A DNA stretch of 64,000 bases from Anadara kagoshimensis (taxonomy: Eukaryota > Mollusca > Bivalvia > Arcoida > Arcidae), in contig CM037871.1 of NCBI GenBank assembly GCA_021292105.1, positions 21,758,057-21,822,056 on the forward strand. Reading direction: 5' to 3'. Under the pieces are notes generated by a model. That model had not been told where the DNA came from and ran no database searches. It saw nothing but the letters and a program-made list of their open reading frames with translations. Positions 12,139 to 22,413 of the stretch are shown one piece after another (the first letter of the stretch is position 1; each line of letters opens with the position of its first letter). The translations under genes and the position numbers were made by a program.

Positions 12139-15100
12139 AATTTGATTCAAATGAACATATAATGGACAGATGGTCTTAAATAGAAGTTATTTTGTTGGAT
12201 CAAATATTATGCAAAGTGACATTTTAGCAAGAAATGGTATTTATATAGAGGCTATTTTTGGTTGAAATATGAAAACAGGAACCTTAAAACCTTTAATTGA
12301 TAACTGGTCCCTATATAGAAGTGGTTACTATGGTGATATTTTTGTATTTCTTGTATTACTGTAGGTTTTACGTAAGAAGTATTACAACATGGTTGAGGAT
12401 ATGAAAGGAAAGATAAGAGTATACTGCAGAGCTAGACCACTTAGTGGTTCAGAGTTAGAGAGGGTTAGTACAAAATTACTTTTACTATTTACTGGTTTCA
12501 TGTAAACCGTACCTACACCCTGTCCATCTGTCTGTCTGTGCATCTGTCTGTGTTACAACTTGTATATTGCAGAGCTAGACCACTTAGTAGTTCAGAGTTA
12601 GAGAGGGTTAGTACAAATTAAATTACTCTTACTGTTCACTGATTTCATGAAAACCATACCTACAGCCTGTCCATCTGTCTGTCCGTGCATCTGTCTGTCT
12701 GTGTTATGCTCATATGCTGTTTAATCATTTCTTTTCATGGCGTTCAATTATTGAAGTTTTCTTACGAAAAAAATCCATTTTGTGAAGTGATAAGGTTGTG
12801 ATTTGTCGTTACAGTTTTAGGTCAGTTTGAAATATGCCATAAGCTATTTGTGTTAACATGTATAGTCTTGGACAGGATTTCCATATTAATGGAAATTGGG
12901 ACACCACAAAAAATGAAGATTTCACAGTATTTATAACTGGGTATATGGCCATGTTTTATATACATTTTAAATCAGATTTGTATCTTCATGGTGGCAGTTT
13001 TGTCATCATCAGTTTTCTTCCTCTGTTCATCTATCATCAGTCTTTAGTTTTCTGTGTATCAGTCTATTTTTTATGATGACTGCTGCTCCAGTGCTGACAG
13101 CCCTCACATGATTGAAAATAATTGTGTCATCATTTACTCTTTTTTATACTGGTTTCCAAGACATATGAGAGGTCAAGGTAGAAGTGTCCCTTATATATAT
13201 TGTTACCCCATGTACTTTTCAGGATACTTTGGTTTTCATGACAAATGAGCCAATAAAAAAGTAACATCCCTATATAAATATTATGTTGACATTTGAGAAA
13301 ATAACATAAAAAATGATTTCCTTATAGTTCTATTTTAAATTTATAAGTGATTTGTTTTAGTGATATTTGATATTACACCATCTACTTTTATAAGTGATTT
13401 GTTTTAGTGATATTGGATATTATACCATCTACTTTTATAAGTGATTTGTTTTAGTGGTATTGGATATTATACCAGCCTGTACTAACTACATGATTGTTTC
13501 TGTTGTAGAAAAACTATTCCGTGTTGAAGTCACCAGATGAATACTCTATACAGGTAGAGTCCACCAGAGGTACGAAGGAATTCCAGTTTGATCAGGTGTT
13601 TATGGAAGAATCTACACAAGAAAAGATCTTTGAAGACACACATGTAAGTTCATATAAGCTGCGCCACATCTTAGAAAACTTGTAAGTGGTAATAAATTAT
13701 ATCAACAAGAACCACACCACAAAAACCAATGAAATAAACAAAAACAAGATCTATACATCTGGAGATAGCCTAATATAAAATTTCTGACTTAAGAAATGAC
13801 CTCAATAACCAATTAGTAGTTTAAAGCATGTGCTTTCAGATCACTGTGCTTTTCTCTGGTTTGGTTCAAATCAGAGTTTGACAGTTTACTTGCCATTGCT
13901 CAGTGATTTTCTCGGGGCACTGCCGGTTCCTTCAAAATCTCAGAACTGACTGCATTGATGTACATGTATGTGAAAAAATCTTGACTGGGGTATAAAACAC
14001 CACCATTACACCATTTCACTTCTGCCTTTAGATTGGTATTTAGTTTTTTTTTTTTGATAAATTAATTTCCAGTGTAGTGGGCCCTTCAAGTACTTATAAT
14101 TGTAGGCCAAATAAACACCAAACAGGAAATCAATTTGGCACCAATGGTGTATAAATATAATTTTGAGTTTTGTTTCATTTTTTAGAATCTGATCCAGTCA
14201 GCTGTTGATGGCTATAATGTCTGTATATTTGCATACGGTCAAACGGGTTCTGGTAAAACATTTACCATGATTGGAGATCGAGAACAGAAGTTCCCAGGAA
14301 TTGCTCCTAGGGCTTTCCAAGGGATATTTGAACTCATTCAGGAACAGAAGTAAGAACTATAACGGTTTTGGTGATGATATATAAGCTTAAATTTCACACC
14401 AAGTACAGAAATGTGGATATCATATCCCTGGCATGAGCATTTGTGTGAGCATAAACATGAGTATGAGAATTAAAAAATAAAAGTTTTTTTTCAAACAATA
14501 TTCAACCTGTTTTCTTAGTGATTGCTTCAAACTCAAACAACTCACTTACTCTTGCAAATACACAAAAATAATTAAATTCTCCTTTGTTTTAAGCATTTTC
14601 ATTGGCGTCATGTTTTTCTGTTACGTTTGCATGAATGGATTAGCTCTTAGTGACGTTAAAAAACTTTTGCAGTTTTGATCTTCGAAACTATTACATGTTT
14701 AGAAATTTTCACGGTTCCACCAACTGAAGAGAAGTTGTATCAAGCGAAACTATAAATTTTCGCTGAGAATAAAAATTGGTGATAAGAGAGTAACCGTGAA
14801 AATCACGAATAGTTTTTCCACGCGAACGTTTCTTTTTATACAGTATGACAATGGCTGTTGTAATTTTATGTGTTTTTATTACACAGGAATAAATACACCA
14901 TCACAGTACAGGCCTATATGTTAGAGTTGTACAATGAGAAACTTATTGATCTGTTTGCCAAACCAGGGACATCTGATGATGTAAGTAAACTTAACCAAAT
15001 AAAAATACCACTACTAACAATAGCTGAATTGGAGAATGCTCACTCAGTATGTAGGAGGTTGTAGGTTCGAACCCTGGCCAGGTCTGACCCAAGACTTAAA

Positions 15101-17772
15101 AGTGGGTAGTGACTTTTCTTTCGCCAAGCACTCAGTATTACGAAATGAAAGTCATGAGTCTTTTGGATGGGAACTTAAAATAAACAAGGTCCCATGTCTT
15201 GGTAGGCTTGGCACGATAAAGAACCCTGCTGTATAATGCCATAAGCGCAACGTACAGGCAAAATTTCTGCACCTTCGCCTATAGCTGTCGACATTTGGAT
15301 ATAAGTGAAATTTTCTTAACTGGGACGTTAAACACCTTTACTCATTTCAACTTAACTCTTTATAATAAAAATACCACTACAATAGCTGAATTGGAGAGTG
15401 CTCACTCAGAATGTGGGAGGTTGTGGTTTTGAACCCTGTCGGATCTGACCAGGACTTCAAAATAGGATGTGACTGTTCTTTCGCCAAGCATTCTGCATTT
15501 AGAAATGAAAGTCATTGGGTCCCTCAAAAAAGACACTATATACTGTTCACCCACCCTTTGTGTTATGGTAGGCATGGCACACTGAAGAACCTTCAATGTC
15601 GCAAAAATAAACTAGGGACCTCGGACAATGCAATTTTTATCAGTTAAAAGCTAAAAAATTTAATAGGTTTATCTTTCTGTACCTACCAACCCTCTTGTTT
15701 TTCATAGTTACATTGCTGTTGACATGATGTTTTTCATACAGTACGTTCATCACATTGCCATTACCTCATTTGTGGCAGATCCTAGTGTGAAAATATTACA
15801 TGATTATGTTATATTGGTGTTATTTTACATGCAGAAACTCTTTGTACTGACTTCCTGTGCTATCCCATAACTGATAGGCTTGATATAAATGAAAGAATTT
15901 CAACTGCAGTGTAAAACATTTCTTCTCTCCGGAGTTGAGGCCATGGTTGGCCGATGGATAAGATGGCAGTCTACAAATCCAGGGTCGCTTACCGCTGTGA
16001 AATCAAGTCCTGCACAGACCACATATGGGAAAGTGAATTTTCCTTTCTGTTGGCCTTAACTGGTTCACCTGGTATCAGTATAATGTGGCTTAGGGAGTAG
16101 CACGCTTATGTGCGGCTTACTGACTCTGTGAGCTAGTACCTTAAAGTCGCCCTGAGTGCACGCTAGTACAAGGCAGACCATAAACATTCGCATTTCACAT
16201 GCATACACAAACTTGTTCATAGATTAATCCATAGAAATTAATAAAAAATAGTTCTCGCAGCGAATAGCTAAAAAATTTCTGATGCAACATTAAGCAACAT
16301 TCAACCAACCAACTCTCCTGAGATATTAGGTAATGATATTTGTTTTATATGGGCATCACATGTGAGCAGCAAAATAATTGTTGATTATATTTTTGTGTTT
16401 TAGGAGAAGATGGAGATAAAGAAAGACAAAAGAGGTTTAGTTTATGTTCAGGGATCTGTGATAAAGGATGCCCACAATGCCAAGGAACTGATGGCATTAT
16501 TTGAAGAAGGATCCAAAAACAGACACACAGCTTCCACCAGTAAGTCTTATTGAACATATTAACTCCAAGATCAATCTAGGTTTTAGATGAAACAAACTTT
16601 TATTTTTGAAACAGGGGAAATCTGACAGACCTTTTTTTTGAAACGGGGGAAATCTGACAGGAAATCCAGAAGAAAATAATTTATTTTGCCCGACAATTAA
16701 ATACGGAAGTTTTTCTCTACATTATAATCTTGATTATCACCACCATTTGTTAAGTCAAATTTTGACATTTTAAACATGTTTTGCAATAAATAAAGGGAGA
16801 CTTCTGAAGAAAAACATAGAGGAAATGGAAATAGTGGGTACTACACTGACCTCCATTAATAACTTTACAAATGTATATTTGCAATTGGTTAACATTATAA
16901 CCATCATATCTAATTTTGTTCATAGAATTGAAATATTGAAGTTTTTCCTGTATTTGAAAGTGATATCTTAACTGTATGATCTAAATGTATGTAATAAAGT
17001 TATTTTTCTTGAAAATCAATTTTCTTGGAATTTTCTGAAATTTTGGAAAAATATAAAAATTTGGGGAAATTACATATTTCAAGATAAAAACACTATTTCA
17101 GCTGAAAAACATTCAGCTTTAAATAGCATAATGATGTTTTCAACAATTTAATTTTATGAAGATTTTGAGTCTGTTATGAAAGGACCAGTTTTAAACATGT
17201 ATGACAATTTATGGATGGCAGTGTATAATGAGATTTATCTAGTTATCGATAGGAATTATAACAAGAGTAAAATACTTTGCAAATCCATTTTTTTTTCATA
17301 AGTTTTCACTATGGTCAGTAAGTTTCAGCGACCCAAGCATTGCTTGTATGGCATATAAAATTATTGTTTCCCATAAATATTACTAATGATTTTTGAAATA
17401 CAACTGGTAGAATGTTAAAACAACTTTGTGATTTTTTTTTTTATTTTACAGAGATGAATCAGGAGAGCTCTAGATCGCATTTAGTTATTGGTATAACAAT
17501 GGAAAGTACAAATAAAACTACAGGACAAGTACTAAAGGGCAAGGTAGGGCAAATCAGATATTAATAACACCCCCCACACACACACATACACACACATGCC
17601 CATGCACACACCAAAGTACAAGGCAAACACTGAAGGGCAAATACTTATGTTTATTAAACACGAGATCACACATGTACATACATATACACATTTAAGACTA
17701 CTAACTAAAGTAATTAAGGGCAAGGTAGGACAAACGAATAAACACACGCACACACACACATACATATACATA

Positions 17773-17807
<35 letters not shown>

Positions 17808-20396
17808 TTGAAGTTGGGAAGTTATTACATGTAAGTACAATACTTAATACCTAAATAATAATTGAAATTTAATGGAAATTTATAAGATGTACAATATGTA
17901 TTTATTTTAGTTAAGTTTGGTGGATTTGGCTGGTAGTGAAAGAGTAGGGAAAACTGGAGCTACAGCAGAACAACTTAAGGTAATGTAACATACTTCATAC
18001 AATAAACATATAAATTTAATGATTTTCTTCAATTTCTGGGACTTATTAGAATTAGTGGAAAAGAGTGACTTATTGGAAAAGGTTATCATTCAGTTACAAT
18101 GGAGTTGAGCTTGAGTTGAAAAACACATTTTGTCTTGTTTTATAAAAGTTACTGTTCATATGTGTGAAGATTTACCTTGAGATGGGCATGTCACAGCTAA
18201 GGTTGGATGTTATATCACACTTAGTTTACACCATAGAAACAGGATCTAGCACCAGTATGCTCAAAACTTCATGTGGACTGTGTTGGCCAATTGGTAAAAA
18301 AAGCAGGCTTACAAATATTAGTGGCTTTCACTGCGTAGGTTCAAATCTCTCTCAAGCACGTTCTAGTTTGAGAAAGCTTGTGAGCTTGCTGAAGGTGGGT
18401 GGTTTTCTCTAGGCACTTGATATTATTCTAGAACCGACTACCTTGATATAAGTGTAAAACAATACTCTACTCTTTCTACTCTATTACAGGAAGCTATGTC
18501 CATCAACAAGTCATTATCTGCCCTTGGTGATGTCATCTCGGCCCTCAGCAGTGAACAACAGTTTATCCCGTATCGTAACAACAAATTGACCATGTTGATG
18601 CAGGATTCTATGGGAGGAAATGCTAAAACTCTTATGTTTGTCAATATATCCCCAGCTGATTATAACCAAGAAGAAACTGTAATATCACTCACGTAAGTAA
18701 AAATTCTTTGTTTGGTCTTACGAGATCAAATACAGTCAAACCTTGCATTTACATGTATTTATTACCACTGTTTGTTCAGTCAGAAGAATAATCAATCGAG
18801 ATTAATAAAAATAAAAACATAGAATAAGTGAAGCAAATGAATAAATGAATGGGGAGCGAGGTGGCAGAGTTATCTAGGGGCATTATAACAGGATTTTTCT
18901 GTAATCTAAGGCTTCTTGTTTTATAAGTGATTTTTAGCCAACTTGTACAAAGAGCAAAAGATGTACAGGTAATGTCAGTGTGACAGTGTGTCAGCATCAG
19001 CATCTAGTACTGTAGATCACTTGTTTTTCGCAAGTAGAAAATTTCGTGTCAAGACCATCTTGTCCTTATTAGCGAATATTTGAATTTGCATTTGGAATCT
19101 TATTTAATACTACATATGTATGTCAACATAGAAATATCTGTGTGCTGGAAATATTCGTGTGATATTTGAATTCACAAATGTGATAAGTCGCGAATTTACG
19201 GGGAAAAAATCTTTCGCATATAAAAGTGATCTACAGTATTTGTAAAGGTTTGTTTTTGAGTTAGATGCACTGTTCTTTTAAGGACATTTCTTTCCGTTTT
19301 GTTGGTAATTTTAATCTTTTCTATAACTTTCGTGTTTTTAAAGTTTATACTTTATTAATTGTCCAGGTCATAAAGGCTAGAAATTAAACCAACTTTTAAT
19401 TACTTTTTTTTACAGTCCGCCTTTCCACATCATCAAGATACATCTCAAACACACTTTCTAACACCCAATCTTCCACTGAATAAACGGTAGCAGTAAACCT
19501 TAGTATGTATTTCCATGTTTATTTTTTTTAACTTTCAAGATGATTTAAAACATAACATTTCTTATGTTGTTACAGGTATGCTTCCAGAGTAAAACTGATT
19601 ACCAATGATGCATCAAAGAATGCAGATAACAAAGAAGTAGCCAGACTCAAGGCTGTATGTATAACTTATCTGATGTTAATATTTCATAGTAATACAGATT
19701 AAATATTATCAGTGTCACAATAGTAATGACATTAGTAGCACTGTTAGATTTGTTGCTAAAAGAGTTGAGTGGAGTAATGGAGTGTTGTGCCCAAGTCAAG
19801 ATTCTTTCACTTTATATAAAGTCAGTTCAGAAAAAAAACTGGAGTGCCAGGAGTAAACCATCGGCTTCAGCAAGAAAACCTACAAACTTTCTCACTCTAG
19901 GATCTTTCAAGATGGGGATTAAAACCTAGACTTTGAGTGTAATCAGTAAAGACGCGCTTTATTGATAACAACCACTCAATTTTTAAAGTATACTCTATGT
20001 TACCATCATAAAGATTACATCATCAGGCATTTTCAGTCATGTTGATGTGAACAGCTATCATGAAACTTGACACTATATTTAGGGTGTAATGTTGTATACC
20101 TCAGTCAAGTCCTAACTGTTTAGTTTGCTGCTGCTACAGAGAATGGAGATGAGTTTATGTTGATGATCACCATGGATATGACACAAGTTCATCACCATTT
20201 TTTGGACATTTGATGGACTAGATGTACATGTACCGGTAAGCTATATAAAATTAATGTTGTATTTCTGACAGCTCTTATTCTATAATATAACAATAATGCA
20301 AGGTATAAAGTTTGCAGTAAACATGATGACATAATTTTATAATTACAGATCATTTCTAAGATGAAGAAAGGAGAAGTAGTGGATGAAGAATTGTAA
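190..20396 (+). CDS. Kinesin-like calmodulin-binding protein (KCBP) homologue, C-terminal motor kinesin-14; 5'-partial
   Basis: Minus-end-directed microtubule motor by family. I assembled 26 exons, all GT-AG and phase-consistent: 190-335, 1114-1209, 1966-2085, 2881-3027, 3451-3629, 4199-4359, 5094-5215, 5803-5883, 6264-6488, 7017-7121, 7621-7758, 8243-8410, 8992-9009, 9518-9661, 10545-10676, 11382-11555, 12365-12463, 13509-13643, 14186-14349, 14887-14980, 16404-16539, 17452-17543, 17911-17979, 18490-18692, 19576-19654, 20349-20396 (stop TAA 20394-20396). They encode about 1,091 residues. The first exon enters in phase 1, so the N-terminus and any tail domains lie upstream of the window. Some 720 residues of coiled coil precede a complete motor and a short basic/acidic tail. 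The neck [12 protein letters not shown] and the post-motor block KEVARLK match KCBP of plants and sea urchin kinesin-C better than the KIFC1/Ncd type. I am very sure of kinesin-14 and fairly sure of KCBP. No AATAAA is evident close behind the stop. Confidence 0.93.
774..1010 (+). mobile_element. SINE-like element, family C
   Basis: It shares with 4733-4975, 13826-14035, 18281-18480 and others the block TCCTAGTGTGAGAAAG, a run of 'ttttctc', and the 3' tail 'ataagtgaaagaatcttgactggg'-like ending in an AC-rich tip. Insertion is in a kinesin intron. The 5' part is a degenerate tRNA-like head. Confidence 0.55.
1505..1735 (+). mobile_element. Truncated SINE, family B tail
   Basis: It ends in AAACAACATTCAACCAACCA, the tail also seen at 16313, and the preceding 150 bp align loosely with 16140-16300. 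The tRNA-like head is missing. Confidence 0.45.
3768..4140 (+). mobile_element. tRNA-headed SINE, family B
   Basis: The head GGGGCTCAGTGGTAGAACAT resembles a pol III A box and GTTTCAAACCCC resembles a B box about 50 bp later. The body contains 'gtataatgtgactgggggag' and 'cctagtacaag'-type blocks shared with 15936-16313. It is in a kinesin intron in sense orientation. Confidence 0.65.
4733..4975 (+). mobile_element. SINE-like element, family C
   Basis: The head GGCTTAGTGATCTAAAGCA is A-box-like, followed by GATCCTAGTGTGAAAAAG and the tail 'aatgaaagaatcatgactggg'. It has the same architecture as the copies at 774 and 13826. Confidence 0.6.
8992..9009 (+). CDS. 18-bp microexon of the kinesin gene (VAVAAA)
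   Basis: The acceptor TTTTAACAG ends at 8991 and the donor GTGAGT starts at 9010. The six codons in between read VAVAAA in the phase shared by the exons on either side. Inclusion gives KPAAG-VAVAAA-GKGG, a flexible linker between two coiled-coil blocks; skipping would also keep the frame. The evidence is splice-site quality plus phase, so it may be alternatively used. Confidence 0.65.
9904..10150 (+). mobile_element. MITE with ~30-bp terminal inverted repeats, internal 30-bp tandem units
   Basis: The left end ACAGTACAGACCTATCGAAA is repeated inverted at the right end (10118-10150), with the arms extending through GTTTAACACT and one mismatch. The interior holds about three copies of a unit with CAGCAGCTTTTTGGCAGCTG. 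It is in a kinesin intron. Confidence 0.75.
12107..12136 (+). repeat. (ATT)n microsatellite
   Basis: Uninterrupted trinucleotide run in a kinesin intron. Confidence 0.9.
12562..12706 (+). repeat. Tandem duplicate of kinesin exon 17 end plus donor site (143-bp offset)
   Basis: The second half of exon 17, its donor and about 100 bp of intron (12419-12561) recur immediately downstream. The copied coding part (12562-12606) still reads [15 protein letters not shown], with one Gly-to-Ser change, and is followed by the same GTTAGTAC donor at 12607. No good acceptor precedes the copy in the right phase. Using the copied donor would lengthen the exon by 143 nt and shift the frame. Confidence 0.85.
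13341..13475 (+). repeat. Three tandem 47-bp units just upstream of kinesin exon 18
   Basis: Units start at 13341, 13388 and 13435. Each carries TTTGTTTTAG, an acceptor-like pyrimidine tract plus AG. The true acceptor of exon 18 is at 13507-13508, outside the array. Confidence 0.8.
13826..14035 (+). mobile_element. SINE-like element, family C
   Basis: It shares the 'cagaactgac...gatgtacatg...aaaaatcttgactgggg' tail order with 774-1010 and 4733-4975. The head is degenerate. Confidence 0.45.
15019..15346 (+). mobile_element. tRNA-headed SINE, family A (RUDI-like)
   Basis: The A-box-like TAGCTGAATTGGAGAATGCT and the B box GTAGGTTCGAACCCTGG are followed by a conserved ~230-bp body and the tail ATAAGTGAAATTTTCTTAAC. 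Bivalve tRNA SINEs such as RUDI have this form, but family identity is from memory. It sits in the intron after kinesin exon 20. Confidence 0.75.
15381..15610 (+). mobile_element. Second, 3'-truncated family A SINE
   Basis: It begins with the same TAGCTGAATTGGAGAGTGCT head and is truncated in the body. The 16 bp before it (AATAAAAATACCACTAC) also stand before the first copy, so the two are either a tandem duplication or a target-site duplication carrying a second insertion. Confidence 0.7.
15936..16313 (+). mobile_element. tRNA-headed SINE, family B
   Basis: The A-box-like head 'tggccgatggataag' is followed by blocks shared with 3768-4140 (GTATAATGTGGCTTAGGGAG and CTAGTACAAGGCAGA) and the tail AACATTCAACCAACCAAC. 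Confidence 0.65.
17572..17806 (+). repeat. Interrupted (CA)n microsatellite region
   Basis: CA-rich tracts at 17572-17610 and 17744-17805 lie in the intron between kinesin exons 22 and 23. Open frames across it on both strands come from the dinucleotide repeat. Confidence 0.9.
18281..18480 (+). mobile_element. SINE-like element, family C
   Basis: The A-box-like TGGCCAATTGGTAAAAAAAG and B-box-like GTAGGTTCAAATCTC precede 'gtttgagaaagcttg' and the 'gatataagtgtaaaaca' tail. It ends beside the acceptor of kinesin exon 24 (18489). Confidence 0.55.
19008..19238 (+). mobile_element. Short MITE with TACTGTAGATCACTT ends
   Basis: TACTGTAGATCACTT at 19008 is mirrored by AGTGATCTACAGTA ending at 19238. 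It is 231 bp, AT-rich and has no coding potential. The terminal TA on each side fits a TA target duplication. Confidence 0.7.
19576..20396 (+). other. Post-motor tail, candidate calmodulin/Ca2+-regulated segment
   Basis: After the motor the protein ends with a helix-like block containing KEVARLKA, then a short basic stretch ISKMKKG and an acidic end VVDEEL (exons 25-26). In plant KCBP the equivalent position carries the calmodulin-binding helix followed by an acidic segment; Ca2+-calmodulin binding there releases the motor from microtubules. This tail is shorter than I recall for plants. The position and the order basic helix then acidic end are kept, but actual calmodulin binding is inference. 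Confidence 0.5.
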
Positions 20397-22413
20397 AGGG
20401 GAAAATGAAAAACTGCTGATTTTTTAATTGATTCAAAAAATTAAAAAAGGAAAAAAGAGATTATTTACTTACTAAGGACTGAGTTTCATTTATCTTTATA
20501 CATTTAGTTATTGCTTATCAAATGGAAACAGTTTATATCTGTTAGTAGTTTGGAAGTACAAATGTTAAATTGTGCTAAAGGTTGTTACTTAATGTTGTTT
20601 AATGAATTATTTTGATAATTTCTCTTAGTTACATTGTTCTTGGGATCTTTTGGGATTAGTTTTTTGGAATTTTTATAATCTGGTAATTTTATGGAACTTT
20701 ATTTATTTATTTATTTATTCATTTATTTTTAATATCATTTTGCGAGTTTGTAACAGAAAATTTTATTTTCCAAACTTTAACTTTGCTTGTTCTTAATCAA
20801 AATTAAGTTTTGGTGAGATAATGGAAAAAAAATTTCATGTGAAAGTTGACTTGTATTTAGATGTTTAGGTTAGATTGTGAAAAAAAACACTTATGTTCTC
20901 ACAAAGAAGTACTTTCATTGATGAACTTTCATCACATAAGATTGTTATTGTGTTTTTGCATTTTTTCAATTGAAATTTTTACATGAGATAGCTGTTAATG
21001 TTAAATTTTTCTAGATTTGTTGTCTTTCTGATCAAATAACAAACAAAGGTTTTTATCATTCCAATCTTGCCACTATTTTGGCAGAAAAGTTTTTATATAT
21101 ACAATTGTTAATATTTTCATATACATAATAATTATTAATTTTATTATCATTTTAATCAGATATTAGTTGTTATTAATATTTTATATTTTTAATTAATGAT
21201 GAAATGATTTCCATAATAGTTTCCGTCCATTTTTAATATTATATATATAATTTTTACAATGAATATACAGATCTATGAATGCATTTTAATTTTTAATTTC
21301 CAATTATTTTGATTGACATTCCTTTTAAATTGAATTTATTCAGTATATTTATTCCAGTAATATATCCATCCAATCAATGATTTTTAACATAGAATTTCCG
21401 TCCAATAATGACCACTTACTCATCGTAATGATGGTAAATTTGTGTACAGTAAAACCTCAATTTATTGCTATCATTTGTTTAGTCAAACTTAGGCATTATA
21501 ATAGGGTTTGGAGAAATTGAAGAAATTGATTTTGGGGACATGAAAAATAGTGTTACAACAAGCAAGGTTGTAAAGCTATCAAGTGGCATTAAATGAGGAT
21601 TTACTGTATTTTCTGTACAGTGTGATTCAGATCATTCCCCACAAAATTTTATTGTGCAGTGTGGACAATATTGTAGGCATTTCAAAGTAAATGTGGATCA
21701 CTTTATGTTTGTGCTTAGAAAATGTTAGTCATGACTAGTGAAAAAGTGAGCATTATGACTGATGCATGTAATGAGGCTTTATTAGGAATAGATTGAATCC
21801 GTGAGCTAACACTGGATAAATACATTCGTCATAAGTCTCGCACCCCTATGTATTTAGTAAATTTCTTTACATGGAGTAAACTCTTATTGAACAAAAAGGA
21901 ATTGTTTGGTATAAATGGCCAACAACTGAATACAGAAATTGCTCTTCATTAATGAGCAGTGACTATTTGTATGAAAACCTTTTTATTTTTCAATTTTCTT
22001 ATGTGCCAGTGCAGATGCTAGTACGTATTAAAAATATCGCGTCAGTTTTGAATTTGCAATCACATTCATTTGCCAAATTATGCAAGAATAAATTACACGA
22101 AATGTAAGTGATCTACATTATACCATGAAATAATTCATCGGTGTACCACATGATACCCCCTAAAGTTTGTGTGGAACAGTTATTTTCATTGAGTACGGAA
22201 TTCCATATGTTGTGATGTTTTTCCCATAAAAGCAACAATATTCTGGGAATTTCAACAAAAAATGTTTTTCATATTCTGCACAAACGTTAAGAGGCATTGA
22301 TCATGTGGTATACTGACGAATTCTGTTTATAGTTAAGGGCTATAACAATGTTGGTCAAATGATAAAAAACCATTAATACTATTTTGTCATCTTGTTAATA
22401 TTTGTGATTTTTA
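20397..22413 (+). other. Kinesin 3' flank/UTR and intergenic DNA
   Basis: Very AT-rich. A (TTTA)n run lies near 20698-20730. I see no convincing AATAAA near the stop codon and no coding exon. A weak inverted pair around 22139-22316 (TACCACATGATA / ATCATGTGGTA) suggests an old MITE. Confidence 0.5.

Larger units (their letters stand above)
12365..19654 (+). other. Kinesin motor domain (exons 17-25)
   Basis: All nucleotide-pocket motifs are intact and in order. Strand 1 is IRVYCRARP (exon 17). The P-loop GQTGSGKT lies in exon 19 (14186-14349). Switch I is NQESSRSH in exon 22 (17452-17543) and switch II is DLAGSER in exon 23 (17911-17979). The microtubule-binding region [12 protein letters not shown]...YRNNKLT and the block [14 protein letters not shown] are in exon 24 (18490-18692). 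The motor sits at the C-terminus behind a coiled-coil neck, which in kinesin-14 goes with minus-end-directed movement. No catalytic residue looks altered, so an active ATPase is expected. Confidence 0.93.

Noticed and set aside
12562..12606. Mutually exclusive copy of kinesin exon 17
   Set aside because: The copy lacks the first half of the exon and an in-phase acceptor, so it cannot substitute for the native exon.
15021..15080. tRNA gene
   Set aside because: A- and B-box motifs are present but the cloverleaf is degenerate and is followed by a conserved SINE body; the same holds at 3768, 24676, 40870 and 52324.
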